From Sedimentitalea sp039941015 (GTDB lineage Bacteria; Pseudomonadota; Alphaproteobacteria; Rhodobacterales; Rhodobacteraceae), in NCBI RefSeq assembly GCF_039941015.1, contig NZ_JBDVFI010000057.1: DNA of 64,000 nucleotides; one strand, given 5' to 3'. A program made the position numbers and the translations under genes. The notes under the pieces were generated by a model. That model was not told where the DNA came from. It did not search any database and saw nothing but the letters and a program-made list of their open reading frames with translations. Below are positions 36,089-45,196 of the stretch, in pieces (position 1 is the first letter of the stretch; the number at the start of each line of letters is the position of its first letter).

Positions 36089-36610
36089 ATGGCTGCCCCA
36101 AAGAACCGGGACGCACCAGAGGACGAAGTTCTCTCCTATACTTCGGCACAGGCTCCGGACAGCGCGACACTGGACCACGGGATCCTGCATGAATTCGTCG
36201 GCATGTACCTGCGTCGTGCCCACGAAGTCGCCTATGAAGACTTCCGTTTCCGGTTGGGTCCGGACGCGCTGCAACCGGGGTACTTCACAATTCTCACCCT
36301 GATCGTACGTAACCCGCGCATCAGCCAGACCCAGATCGGCGCCGCATCGGCGCGCGACAAGTCCAGCGTCACCAAGGCGCTGCGGTGTATGGAAGATGAG
36401 GGATTGATCCTGCGCCTGCGGTCGGCCCGTGACCGGCGGATCCACCTGAGCGTTGCGACCGAAAAGGGTATCGCGCAACAGGCCCGGATGGAGGCAAAGG
36501 CCGTGGCGCATCTCAAGGCGCTGGACGATGCGATCGGGGCAGACAGATATGCCACATTCATCGCTACGTTAAAGGAACTGATCGGCAATCTGGAAAAGAT
36601 GCGGTCATAG
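36089..36610 (+). CDS. MarR-family transcriptional regulator
   Basis: A 173-aa regulator with the MarR winged helix: LQPGYFTILTLIVRNPRISQTQIGAASARDKSSVTKALRCMEDEGLILRLRSARDRRIHLSVATEKG, where the RSARDRR wing tip is typical. It is the last gene of the transport/catabolic unit (two-base gap to dctM), so it is a likely autorepressor of that locus. The ligand is unknown. Confidence 0.87.
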   Translation: MAAPKNRDAPEDEVLSYTSAQAPDSATLDHGILHEFVGMYLRRAHEVAYEDFRFRLGPDALQPGYFTILTLIVRNPRISQTQIGAASARDKSSVTKALRCMEDEGLILRLRSARDRRIHLSVATEKGIAQQARMEAKAVAHLKALDDAIGADRYATFIATLKELIGNLEKMRS

Positions 36611-36803
36611 GCATTGGCAAGCGACGCCAGCAAATTGATGCGATAAACTGTTTTGCAGGAATGCCGTCCTTGGATACCGTGGCCAAATTACTATCCCGGC
36701 TGATCGGCATGAAGGTTTGCGCGACGGCCTACCATTGGGTTCGTGCGTACAGGCTCCTCCCGCCCGCCTAAGTGAAGCGTGACGTGAAATGGAAAGCTAA
36801 TCC

Positions 36804-37391
36804 GTGCAAATTCTAAAACAGCGCGATCTAGTCGACGTTCCATGGAAAAACGGTGGCGGCATTACACGCAACATCGCCAGAGGTATGCGTGCCGATCAAG
36901 CCGTTTGGACGATCAGCCGCGCCGACGTCGCGCAGGATGGCCCGTTTTCGGATTTTGCCGGAATGATGCGGGTACTGACAGTTGTATCAGGCGGCCCGAT
37001 GATCCTGGAAACACCGACCGCTGCTATCGACGCAGCACTGTGGCAACCAGTGCGCTTTGATGGTGGTCTCAAGGTTAATTCACGTCTGACGGGTGGCCCG
37101 TTGACCGACCTGAATTTAATGTTTGACCCGGCGCATTGCGACGGGGATGTTCTGGTGCGCCAAGGCGCGTTTGAAGATGAGATCGCCCGTCCCAAGCATG
37201 GCCTGCTCGCCTTCCACATTCTGTCAGGTGAACCTTTGATCGATGATACGCGTCTGACCACTGGCGATACGGCTATTGTCGACCAAGACTGCGCCGCAGT
37301 TCAACTGAGACCAGACGACGCCCTATTGGAAATTCGCCTGGCCTATCGGTCTCAAAGTGACGCGATCAAGCTTTGCATCGCCGATCGATAG
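36804..37391 (+). CDS. hutD: HutD family protein
   Basis: A 195-aa cupin-like protein with the HutD opening VPWKNGGGITRNIARG and WTISRADVAQDGPFSDFAGMMRVLTVVSGGPM. The start codon is GTG, with GGAAAG upstream. HutD is thought to limit the extent of hut induction, probably by binding formylglutamate or urocanate. Its last 40 bases overlap the 3' end of the convergent hutF gene. Confidence 0.9.
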   Translation: MQILKQRDLVDVPWKNGGGITRNIARGMRADQAVWTISRADVAQDGPFSDFAGMMRVLTVVSGGPMILETPTAAIDAALWQPVRFDGGLKVNSRLTGGPLTDLNLMFDPAHCDGDVLVRQGAFEDEIARPKHGLLAFHILSGEPLIDDTRLTTGDTAIVDQDCAAVQLRPDDALLEIRLAYRSQSDAIKLCIADR

Positions 37392-38710
37392 GCTGCTGTG
37401 ATTTCGCCGCGTTTGACGTGGCGACCGGATTGAACTGCGTGTCGTCCGGCGGACCAGACTTCGGTTACGACATCGTCCTTGGACGCGAACACAAGACCAT
37501 CCAAGATCTGATCATGACGCAGAGCACATAGTGACGGAGCCGTGCTGTCAATCGCCACCAGATCGGCCAGCCCCCCGACAGAAATATCGCCCGCACCTCG
37601 CCCCAATGCCTGAGCACCGCCTATGGCCGCGCCACAGTAAAGTGTTTCACCGACCGAGCCTTCGTCAACAACCATCACGTTGCGCGCGATGTCACGCAAG
37701 CGTTGCGAATACTCCAATGTCCGCAACTCTTCGGTTAGCGAGATCAACACGTTGGAATCCGACCCGATGCCAAATGCTCCGCCAGCGCTCAGATATGCGG
37801 GGCCATTGAACGGTCCATCGCCGAGGTTCGCCTCGGTCACAGGGCAAAGCCCGGCAACCGTACCGGATTTGGCCAGGTTCGTCGTTTCATCTGCGGTCAT
37901 GTGTGTCGCGTGAATCAGACACCAATCCGGTGTCACCTCGACATTGGCGAGCAACCAGTCAACCGGCCGCGCGCCGAGCCAGCCCTCTATATCGGCGACC
38001 TCTTTGGGTTGCTCGGCGATGTGCATGTGAACTGGCCCAGAACGATGTGCACCCAACACCGTCTTGAGATCATCAGGCGATGTCGCCCGCAGCGAATGCG
38101 GTGCGATTCCGACTTGGCAATCTGTTGGCAGGTCCGCGAATATCTCATTGGCCCGCGCCACAAGTGTGATGAACTGATCCACCGAATTGCCAAACCGAGC
38201 CTGCCCGTCCTGAAGCGATACCTGACCCGCGCCGCCATAAGTATACAGAACCGGAAGATGGGTCAGCCCAATACCGGTCTGCGCCGCAGCCGCAGCGATG
38301 CGACCCGACAACTCGCCCAAATCATCATAAGGCGCGCCGCCCGGCTGGTGGTGCAGGTAGTGGAATTCACCCACACTAGCATACCCGGCTTCCTGCATCT
38401 CAAGAAAGACGAAAGCGGCGATTGCCTCGACATGCTCGGGCGTCAGATTTGCCGTGAACCGGTACATAAGATCGCGCCATGTCCAAAAGCTGTCTTTGCC
38501 TGCCATCCGATATTCAGTCATGCCCGCCATCGCCCGCTGAAAACTGTGGCTGTGCAGGTTGGCAATCGCTGGCAGCAAGGTATCGACGGAAACATCGGAT
38601 GGCTGCGCTTTTTGGTTGGTCTCTATCTGCGTGACCCGACCATCATCCATACTCAATCGGACATTTGCGGCCCATCCGGTCGACAGCTTGGCTTGTTTGG
38701 CAAAGATCAT
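37352..38710 (-). CDS. hutF: Formimidoylglutamate deiminase
   Basis: A 452-aa amidohydrolase that converts N-formimino-L-glutamate to N-formyl-L-glutamate and ammonia. The metal-site motif is IANLHSHSFQRAMAGM; GIAPHSLRATS, HMHIAEQPKEVADIEGWLG and GIGSDSNVLISLTEELRTLEY follow in family order. Three in-frame ATGs compete (38740, 38725, 38710). The first overlaps the putative HutC operator, and 38710 has GAAAGAG at good spacing, so 38710 is chosen. HutF plus HutG define the five-step route through formylglutamate. Confidence 0.92.
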   Translation of the reverse strand: MIFAKQAKLSTGWAANVRLSMDDGRVTQIETNQKAQPSDVSVDTLLPAIANLHSHSFQRAMAGMTEYRMAGKDSFWTWRDLMYRFTANLTPEHVEAIAAFVFLEMQEAGYASVGEFHYLHHQPGGAPYDDLGELSGRIAAAAAQTGIGLTHLPVLYTYGGAGQVSLQDGQARFGNSVDQFITLVARANEIFADLPTDCQVGIAPHSLRATSPDDLKTVLGAHRSGPVHMHIAEQPKEVADIEGWLGARPVDWLLANVEVTPDWCLIHATHMTADETTNLAKSGTVAGLCPVTEANLGDGPFNGPAYLSAGGAFGIGSDSNVLISLTEELRTLEYSQRLRDIARNVMVVDEGSVGETLYCGAAIGGAQALGRGAGDISVGGLADLVAIDSTAPSLCALRHDQILDGLVFASKDDVVTEVWSAGRHAVQSGRHVKRGEITAAYRSAMQSLIASL

Positions 38711-38727
38711 ATTGCGCTCTTTCATTT

Positions 38728-38746
38728 TATGTATAGACATATTGCA
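38728..38746. promoter_or_regulatory. Candidate HutC operator between hutF and hutI
   Basis: TATGTATAGACATA (38728-38741) is a dyad whose core GTATAGAC fits GTxTAxAC, the consensus known for the HutC subgroup of GntR regulators. The 13-mer TAGACATATTGCA (38734-38746) recurs with one mismatch upstream of hutC. It would repress both divergent units, hutF and hutIHGU. Confidence 0.65.
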
Positions 38747-38793
38747 TGTTTATGCGTACTAGAAAAGCGAAATTTGACGAATGGTGAGCGGAA

Positions 38794-40005
38794 ATGACTG
38801 AGAACAGCAAAGTCTTTGTTGATCTGGATGTCGCGACGATGCGCGAGTCAGATGTTGCCTACGGTATGATCCAAGACGCGGCGATCGTCGTGACGAACGG
38901 GGCCATTGATTGGGTCGGTCCGATTGCTGATTTGCCCTCAGGCTATGGTACCTTGGTCCGAACATCGCTTGCGGGGCGTCTGGTCACTCCCGGCCTGATC
39001 GACTGCCACACCCATATTGTTCATGGTGGTGACCGGGCTGTCGAATTCGAGATGCGGTTGAATGGGGCGTCTTATGAAGAGGTCGCGCGCGCTGGTGGCG
39101 GCATCGTTTCAACGGTGAAAGCCACCCGCAGCGCGACAGAAGATACGTCGCTCGCAGACGCGCTGCGTCGGGTGGATGTGCTGATTGCCGAGGGCGTGAC
39201 GTCGATTGAGATCAAGTCCGGTTACGGTTTGGACCGGGAAACCGAACTGCGGATGCTGCGCGTTGCGCGCGCAATTGGCAACAAGCGTGACATCACGGTC
39301 CGCACCTCATTCCTCGGCGCCCATGCAACGCCGGCAGAATACAAGGGCCGCGACGACGCCTATATTGACGAGGTGTGCATTCCGACCCTGCGCGCCGCAC
39401 ATGCCGAAGGGCTGGTTGATGCGGTCGACGGGTTTTGCGAGGGCATCGCCTTTTCACCGGAGCAGATCGCGCGGGTGTTCGATGTGGCGAAGGAACTAGG
39501 ACTGCCGGTCAAGCTGCATGCCGAACAGTTGTCCAATCTGGGTGGTGCAAAGCTGGCGGCCCGCTATGGCGCGCTTTCCGCGGATCATTTGGAGTATCTT
39601 GACGAGGATGGCGTCAGGGCGATGGCTGACGCTGGCACCGTTGCGGTTATCCTGCCCGGCGCGTTCTACACGCTGCGCGAAACGCAGGCTCCGCCAATCG
39701 CCGCATTCCGCAAGCACGGCGTGCCCATGGCGCTGGCGACGGATATCAACCCCGGATCGTCACCTTTGAACTCACTACTGTTGACGGTGAACATGGGCTG
39801 CACGCTGTTTCGTTTGACCCCCGAAGAGGCCCTGCGCGGCGTCACCTGCAACGCCGCCCGTGCCCTTGGCTTGACAGACGTTGGGGTCATCGAAAGCGGA
39901 AAGCGGGCGGACTTGGCTATCTGGGATGTCAAACATCCTGCCGAACTGGCCTATCGCATCGGTTTCAACCCGCTCCACACCCGCATTTTCGGAGGTGCCG
40001 CGTGA
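38794..40005 (+). CDS. hutI: Imidazolonepropionase
   Basis: A 403-aa amidohydrolase that opens imidazolone propionate to N-formimino-L-glutamate. Motifs: GRLVTPGLIDCHTHIVHGGDR (metal His pair), EIKSGYGLDRETELRMLRVAR, LHAEQLSNLGGAKLAARYGALSADHLEY, and VALATDINPGSSPLNSLLLTVNM region with the catalytic Asp. It begins a tightly packed hutIHGU operon; its stop overlaps the hutH start by four bases. Confidence 0.95.
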   Translation: MTENSKVFVDLDVATMRESDVAYGMIQDAAIVVTNGAIDWVGPIADLPSGYGTLVRTSLAGRLVTPGLIDCHTHIVHGGDRAVEFEMRLNGASYEEVARAGGGIVSTVKATRSATEDTSLADALRRVDVLIAEGVTSIEIKSGYGLDRETELRMLRVARAIGNKRDITVRTSFLGAHATPAEYKGRDDAYIDEVCIPTLRAAHAEGLVDAVDGFCEGIAFSPEQIARVFDVAKELGLPVKLHAEQLSNLGGAKLAARYGALSADHLEYLDEDGVRAMADAGTVAVILPGAFYTLRETQAPPIAAFRKHGVPMALATDINPGSSPLNSLLLTVNMGCTLFRLTPEEALRGVTCNAARALGLTDVGVIESGKRADLAIWDVKHPAELAYRIGFNPLHTRIFGGAA

Positions 40006-41540
40006 CCACACTGACCCTCACACCTGGCGCTGTCACCTTGGATGATCTGGCCGCGATCTTCTGGAACGAGGCATCCGTGCGCCTTGATCCGGCGTGTCAC
40101 CCGGCGATTGAGCTTGCGCACGCGCGGATCGCACAAGCCGTTGCCGGAACCGAAGCGGTTTACGGCGTCAACACCGGCTTTGGCAAACTGGCCTCGGTCA
40201 AGATCGCATCCGAGGACACGGCAACCCTACAGCGCAACCTGATCCTGTCCCATTGTTGCGGTGTCGGCCCGGCAATCTCGCGGCGTCACGCGCGTCTGCT
40301 CATGGCGTTAAAACTGCTCAGCCTCGGGCGTGGTGCATCGGGCGTTCGGCTTGAGGTTGTGACTCTGATCGAAGCGATGCTGGACAAGGGCGTAACGCCG
40401 GTCATTCCCGCGCAAGGCTCTGTCGGAGCGTCGGGTGATCTGGCCCCACTTGCACATATGGCCGCCGCCATGATGGGCCACGGCGAAGCAGAGTTTGACG
40501 GCAAAGTGATGTCAGGCGACAAGGCGCTGCAAGCGGCGGGCCTCACCCCCGTCGAACTCGGCCCCAAAGAGGGGCTGGCCCTGATCAACGGCACGCAATT
40601 TTCGACCGCCTTTGCCCTCGCTGGCCTGTTCGGCGCATGGCGCGGAGCGCATTCGGCGCTGGTGACCTCGGCCTTGTCGACCGACGCGATCATGGGGTCT
40701 ACCGCGCCGTTGCAGCCGGAAATCCACGCGCTGCGCGGCCATCGCGGCCAGATCGAGGCGGGCGAGACCATGCGCGCCCTCCTCGCCGGGTCCGAAATCC
40801 GGCAGAGCCATGTCGTGGATGACGCGCGGGTTCAGGACCCCTATTGCATCCGCTGCCAGCCGCAGGTGACAGGCGCCGCAATGGACGTGTTGCGTATGGC
40901 CGCACGTACCTTGGAGGTCGAAGCCAACGCTGCAACGGACAACCCGCTCGTTCTGATTGATGCTGACGTCATCGTGTCCGGCGGCAATTTTCACGCCGAA
41001 CCCGTTGGGTTTGCTGCCGACATGATCGCCTTGGCGATCGCCGAAATCGGTGCCATCGCACAGCGGCGCGTCGCCCTGATCGTCGACCCGGTGCTCAGCT
41101 TTAACCTGCCACCATTTCTGACACCCAATCCCGGCCTGAATTCGGGCTATATGATCGCCGAGGTCACCACCGCCGCCTTGATGAGCGAGAACAAGCATCT
41201 GGCCAATCCTTGTGTGACCGACAGCACGCCAACCTCGGCCAACCAGGAAGACCATGTCAGCATGGCGGCCCACGGCGCACGCAGGCTGGGCCAGATGACC
41301 GACAACCTCAATCGCATTCTGGGGGTAGAACTGCTGTGCGCCGCACAGGGGATCGATTTCCGCGCGCCATTGGCAACCAGCGACACCTTGCAGAACGTCG
41401 TGGCGCGGGTCCGAGAGGACGTCGCGACGCTAGGTGAAGATCGCTATCTTGCGCCGGATCTGGAACGGGCCGCTGCAATGATCGCCAGCGGCGATATCGT
41501 TTCGGCGGCGGGCGTCGACATGCCGGAGCTTCGCACATGA
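40002..41540 (+). CDS. hutH: Histidine ammonia-lyase
   Basis: A 512-aa lyase that deaminates L-histidine to urocanate. The self-forming MIO prosthetic group comes from Ala143-Ser144-Gly145 in GSVGASGDLAPLAHMA. The catalytic Tyr lies in VYGVNTGFGKLA (Tyr54), and QDPYCIRCQPQ and ATDNPL appear as expected. The GTG start at 40002 lies inside the hutI stop. It is full length with no anomalies. Confidence 0.96.
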   Translation: MTTLTLTPGAVTLDDLAAIFWNEASVRLDPACHPAIELAHARIAQAVAGTEAVYGVNTGFGKLASVKIASEDTATLQRNLILSHCCGVGPAISRRHARLLMALKLLSLGRGASGVRLEVVTLIEAMLDKGVTPVIPAQGSVGASGDLAPLAHMAAAMMGHGEAEFDGKVMSGDKALQAAGLTPVELGPKEGLALINGTQFSTAFALAGLFGAWRGAHSALVTSALSTDAIMGSTAPLQPEIHALRGHRGQIEAGETMRALLAGSEIRQSHVVDDARVQDPYCIRCQPQVTGAAMDVLRMAARTLEVEANAATDNPLVLIDADVIVSGGNFHAEPVGFAADMIALAIAEIGAIAQRRVALIVDPVLSFNLPPFLTPNPGLNSGYMIAEVTTAALMSENKHLANPCVTDSTPTSANQEDHVSMAAHGARRLGQMTDNLNRILGVELLCAAQGIDFRAPLATSDTLQNVVARVREDVATLGEDRYLAPDLERAAAMIASGDIVSAAGVDMPELRT

Positions 41541-42337
41541 AACCAGTAGACATACATCAGGGCGACAGCCCGATCGTGTTGGGCCTCCCCCACACCGGCA
41601 CCTACGTGCCCGACGAGATCAAAGCGCGGCTGAACGCGCGGGGTCTTGGTCTGGACGATACCGATTGGCACATCGACCGCCTCTATGACGACCTATTGTC
41701 GGGCGCCACAACCGTGCGCGCCACCTTTCACCGCTATGTCATTGACGCCAACCGCGACCCGAGTGGTGCGAGCCTTTATCCTGGCCAGAACACCACCGGG
41801 CTGGTTCCGCTGACGGATTTTGATGGGCACGACATTTGGGAAACACTCCCGACCGAGGCCGAGATCGAAGACAGGCGGGCAGCCTTTCATACCCCCTATC
41901 ACGCCGCTCTGAATGCAGAGTTGTCGCGGGTGCACGCGCGACATGGGGTGGCGATCCTCTATGATTGCCACTCGATCCGGGGCGATATTCCGTTCCTGTT
42001 CGACGGCACCCTGCCCGACTTTAATATCGGCACCAATCTGGGAGCCACCTGTGATCCACGTATCGAACACGCGACGCGGGAGACCTGTGATAACGCGACC
42101 GGCTACACCAGCGTCCTGAACGGACGGTTCAAGGGCGGTTGGACCACGCGGCACTATGGTCAGCCACAGACCGGAATTCACGCGATTCAGATGGAATTGG
42201 CGCAATCCACCTATCTGGCGCAGGAAGCTGCGCCCTGGATCTATGATCAAAACAAGGCCGAACGCCTGCGCGTTCACCTCAAATCCATCCTGACAAAACT
42301 GGCCGACCTGGCCCCGACCCTGAAAGGCGCATCATGA
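41537..42337 (+). CDS. hutG: N-formylglutamate deformylase
   Basis: A 266-aa hydrolase releasing formate and glutamate in the last step. The family pattern is intact: LGLPHTGTYVP, DTDWHIDRLYDDLL, VIDANRDPSGASLYPGQNTTGLVP, ILYDCHSIRGDIPFLFDGTLPDFNIGTN, and GIHAIQMELAQSTYL. Both ends overlap its neighbours by four bases. Confidence 0.95.
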   Translation: MKPVDIHQGDSPIVLGLPHTGTYVPDEIKARLNARGLGLDDTDWHIDRLYDDLLSGATTVRATFHRYVIDANRDPSGASLYPGQNTTGLVPLTDFDGHDIWETLPTEAEIEDRRAAFHTPYHAALNAELSRVHARHGVAILYDCHSIRGDIPFLFDGTLPDFNIGTNLGATCDPRIEHATRETCDNATGYTSVLNGRFKGGWTTRHYGQPQTGIHAIQMELAQSTYLAQEAAPWIYDQNKAERLRVHLKSILTKLADLAPTLKGAS

Positions 42338-44001
42338 GCGATCCCCGCAAGAACACCCGTGACATCTATCCCGCCACCGGGTCGGAGATAACCGCCAAAA
42401 GCTGGCTGACCGAAGCACCCATGCGGATGCTGATGAACAACCTGCACCCGGATGTGGCCGAAAACCCGCATGAATTGGTGGTGTATGGCGGCATCGGGCG
42501 CGCCGCGCGGACATGGGACGATTTCGACAAGATCGTCGCCAGCCTTCAGAACCTTGAAGAGGATGAAACCCTGTTGGTGCAATCCGGCAAGCCGGTCGGC
42601 GTGTTCCAGACCCACAAGGATGCGCCCCGCGTCCTGATTGCCAACAGCAACCTCGTGCCGCACTGGGCAAACTGGGACCACTTCAACGAGTTGGATAAGA
42701 AGGGTCTGGCGATGTACGGCCAGATGACCGCTGGATCATGGATCTACATCGGCTCGCAGGGCATCGTGCAAGGTACCTACGAAACCTTCGTCGAAGCCGG
42801 CCGCCAACACTATGACGGTGACCTCACCGGCAAATGGATCCTGACAGGCGGCCTTGGCGGAATGGGGGGCGCACAGCCGCTGGCCGCTGTCATGGCCGGG
42901 GCCTGCTGTCTCGCCGTCGAATGCAACCCAGATTCCATCGATTTCCGCCTGCGCACCCGCTATGTCGACGAGAAAACCGACAGCCTTGATAAGGCGTTGG
43001 AGATGATCGAGCGTTGGACGGCGGCTGGCGAAGCAAAATCCGTAGCTCTTCTGGGCAATGCGGCGGATGTGTATCCGGAATTGGTCAAACGGGGCGTGCG
43101 GCCTGATATCGTGACTGACCAGACATCTGCGCACGACCCGATCAACGGTTATCTGCCTCAGGGCTGGACCATGGGCGCATGGCGGCAAAAACGCGAAAGC
43201 GATCCGAAAGCGGTTGAACGGGCCGCGCGCGCGTCGATGAAGGTGCAGGTCAAGGCGATGGTTGATTTCCACGCCGCAGGCATTCCAACCGTCGATTATG
43301 GCAACAACATCCGCCAGATGGCGCTGGAAGAAGGTCTGGAAAACGCTTTTGATTTCCCCGGCTTTGTCCCGGCCTATATCCGCCCTCTGTTCTGCCGTGG
43401 GATCGGACCCTTCCGCTGGGCGGCCCTGTCAGGCGATCCCGAGGATATCTACAAGACCGATGCCAAGGTGAAGGAAATCCTTGCCGAAGACAGCCACCTG
43501 CACAACTGGCTGGATATGGCACGCGAGCGTATCGCGTTCCAAGGGCTGCCCGCCCGGATCTGCTGGGTTGGTCTTGGCGTGCGTCACAAGCTAGGTCTGG
43601 CTTTCAACGAGATGGTCCGCAATGGCGAGTTGTCCGCGCCTATCGTGATCGGTCGTGACCACCTTGACTCAGGCTCGGTTGCCTCGCCAAACCGCGAAAC
43701 CGAAGCCATGAAGGATGGATCGGATGCGGTGTCTGACTGGCCTTTGCTGAACGCGCTGCTCAATACCGCGTCAGGTGCGACCTGGGTTTCGCTGCACCAC
43801 GGCGGCGGCGTCGGCATGGGCTTTTCCCAACACTCCGGGATGGTCATTTGCTGTGACGGCTCCGAAGACGCTGACCGTCGGATCGGCCGCGTCCTCTGGA
43901 ACGACCCCGCAACGGGTGTGATGCGCCACGCGGATGCAGGCTATGACGAGGCGCTGGACTGTGCTCGCGAGAACGGCCTGAACCTTCCCGGGATTCTCTG
44001 A
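42334..44001 (+). CDS. hutU: Urocanate hydratase
   Basis: A 555-aa NAD-containing enzyme that hydrates urocanate to imidazolone propionate. Canonical blocks: VYGGIGRAARTWDDFDKI, GWxxQG-like IYIGSQGIVQGTYETF, GGLGGMGGAQPLAAVMAGA, DQTSAHDPINGYLPQGWT, and HHGGGVGMGFSQHSGMV with the active-site region. It is last in hutIHGU and is followed by a GC hairpin facing hutC. Confidence 0.96.
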   Translation: MSDPRKNTRDIYPATGSEITAKSWLTEAPMRMLMNNLHPDVAENPHELVVYGGIGRAARTWDDFDKIVASLQNLEEDETLLVQSGKPVGVFQTHKDAPRVLIANSNLVPHWANWDHFNELDKKGLAMYGQMTAGSWIYIGSQGIVQGTYETFVEAGRQHYDGDLTGKWILTGGLGGMGGAQPLAAVMAGACCLAVECNPDSIDFRLRTRYVDEKTDSLDKALEMIERWTAAGEAKSVALLGNAADVYPELVKRGVRPDIVTDQTSAHDPINGYLPQGWTMGAWRQKRESDPKAVERAARASMKVQVKAMVDFHAAGIPTVDYGNNIRQMALEEGLENAFDFPGFVPAYIRPLFCRGIGPFRWAALSGDPEDIYKTDAKVKEILAEDSHLHNWLDMARERIAFQGLPARICWVGLGVRHKLGLAFNEMVRNGELSAPIVIGRDHLDSGSVASPNRETEAMKDGSDAVSDWPLLNALLNTASGATWVSLHHGGGVGMGFSQHSGMVICCDGSEDADRRIGRVLWNDPATGVMRHADAGYDEALDCARENGLNLPGIL

Positions 44002-44009
44002 CTATGCGT

Positions 44010-44034
44010 ACCGCCGCCAAACCCGGGCGGCGGT
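44010..44034. terminator. GC hairpin between convergent hutU and hutC
   Basis: ACCGCCGCC (44010-44018) pairs perfectly with GGCGGCGGT (44026-44034) around a 7-base loop. There is no T-run on either strand, so it may act as a 3' stabiliser or a weak bidirectional terminator. Confidence 0.5.
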
Positions 44035-44042
44035 GCCCATGA

Positions 44043-44732
44043 TCAATAGTGGGTCGTCAGGCGATGACCCGGTCGATAGGTGAACCGCACATAGGTGACT
44101 GCCCGATCTTCCCACCAAGTGGACCGTTCGATGTTGAACACCGGATCACCGACCGAGCAGGACATGTAGTCAGACAAGGCCCGGTCAGCCAATCCGGCGG
44201 ACAGGTTGATCTCCACTTTTGAGTACGGAATGGTTGCAAGCAACCATTCGGTTGGTCCGAGTTGCGAAAAATCTGCGTCCTCTGCCTTGGGCAATGCGGC
44301 GAGGCTGATCCATCGGTCCTCGTGCTCATAGGGAACACCGTCGGAATAATGCATGCACACCAGATGCAGCGCCCTGCCCTCGGCCGGCAGGTTTAGCCGC
44401 GCGCGCAACCAATCCGGGGCCGGTTCCACCAGCCTGTTTACCAACGCATATCGATAGATCCCGCCCTTTTCTTCGATCTCGTCGCGCACAATCGGAATAT
44501 CAAAACGCGCCTGACGGATTGGCGTCATGCGTACACGTGTACCCGCCTTGCGCCGTCGCTCGATGATGCCATCATCGGCCAGTTCTCGCATCGCCCGATT
44601 GACTGTCGCTCGAGCACATCCATAGGTCGTCGCCAGTTCGACCTCGTTCGGCACAAGATCGCCGGGTCCCCAATCACCCTTGGTGATCTTGGAAAGAATG
44701 TCTGATTTGACGTCCTTGTAGGTGGCTTTCAT
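44043..44732 (-). CDS. hutC: Histidine utilization repressor
   Basis: A 229-aa GntR regulator of the HutC/UTRA type. The winged HTH is VKSDILSKITKGDWGPGDLVPNEVELATTYGCARATVNRAMRELADDGIIERRRKAGTRV (residues 8-65). The UTRA domain binding urocanate follows, with HLVCMHYSDGVPYEHEDRWISL and STWWEDRAVTYVRFTYRPGHRL. The ATG at 44732 starts just before the HTH; an upstream in-frame start at 44846 adds only unrelated sequence. Divergent orientation and operator-like repeats at 38728 and 44854 support control of the hut genes and itself. Confidence 0.92.
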   Translation of the reverse strand: MKATYKDVKSDILSKITKGDWGPGDLVPNEVELATTYGCARATVNRAMRELADDGIIERRRKAGTRVRMTPIRQARFDIPIVRDEIEEKGGIYRYALVNRLVEPAPDWLRARLNLPAEGRALHLVCMHYSDGVPYEHEDRWISLAALPKAEDADFSQLGPTEWLLATIPYSKVEINLSAGLADRALSDYMSCSVGDPVFNIERSTWWEDRAVTYVRFTYRPGHRLTTHY

Positions 44733-44853
44733 TTTTATCCAATCCGCCGGTCGCACGCCTGCCCCGCAAGACAGACCCCTTGTATTAAGGCGCCAAATTA
44801 AACAGTCATGCAGTCGACTTTTAATTGACCGCACAGGCTTGCTCATCTCATCT

Positions 44854-44877
44854 TTGTATAAATCTAGACATATAGCA
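44854..44877. promoter_or_regulatory. Candidate HutC autoregulatory site
   Basis: TAGACATATAGCA (44865-44877) matches TAGACATATTGCA at 38734 in 12 of 13 positions. The left half (TTGTATAAATC) is not a perfect dyad, so it may be a weaker site. It lies about 130 bases upstream of hutC. Confidence 0.45.
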
Positions 44878-44882
44878 ATCTG

Positions 44883-44972
44883 CTAAGACAATAAGTGTTT
44901 GGGTGTCAGTCCATGCGTCAGTGCGACACGCGCGGCATCAGCGCAGCACTCATCGATTTGTTTCAGTCCCAT
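44883..44972 (-). CDS. Possible 29-aa small protein upstream of hutC
   Basis: An ATG at 44972 has a strong AAAGGAG ribosome site seven bases upstream and opens a 29-codon frame beginning MGLKQIDECCADAARVALTH and ending at TAG. It is adjacent to the hutC operator-like site and points toward hutC. It could be a leader peptide, a remnant or chance. No family was recognised. The rest of 44733-45196 holds no other convincing gene. Confidence 0.25.
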   Translation of the reverse strand: MGLKQIDECCADAARVALTHGLTPKHLLS

Positions 44973-45196
44973 CGCTCATCTCCTTTGTTGCAACAAATGC
45001 TATCAATGGAGCGGCGTCAAATCGTGACAGGTCCATGTTGACGATGCCCTTAACCGCTTTAGAATCATTGGCATAGGTATCACAGAAGCTATAGGATAAA
45101 CCTGTCCGTGGGGTGGTTGCGCTCACCCTCAGAACCACTTCCGCGACCAAGGTTGCAAATGTAAAAAGTTCAATGGGAATGGGATACGCTTAAAAT

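Noticed and set aside
44950..45150. 66-codon minus-strand frame upstream of hutC
   Set aside because: No start signal of quality. It overlaps in another frame the 29-codon frame that has a better ribosome site; neither has homology that I recognise.
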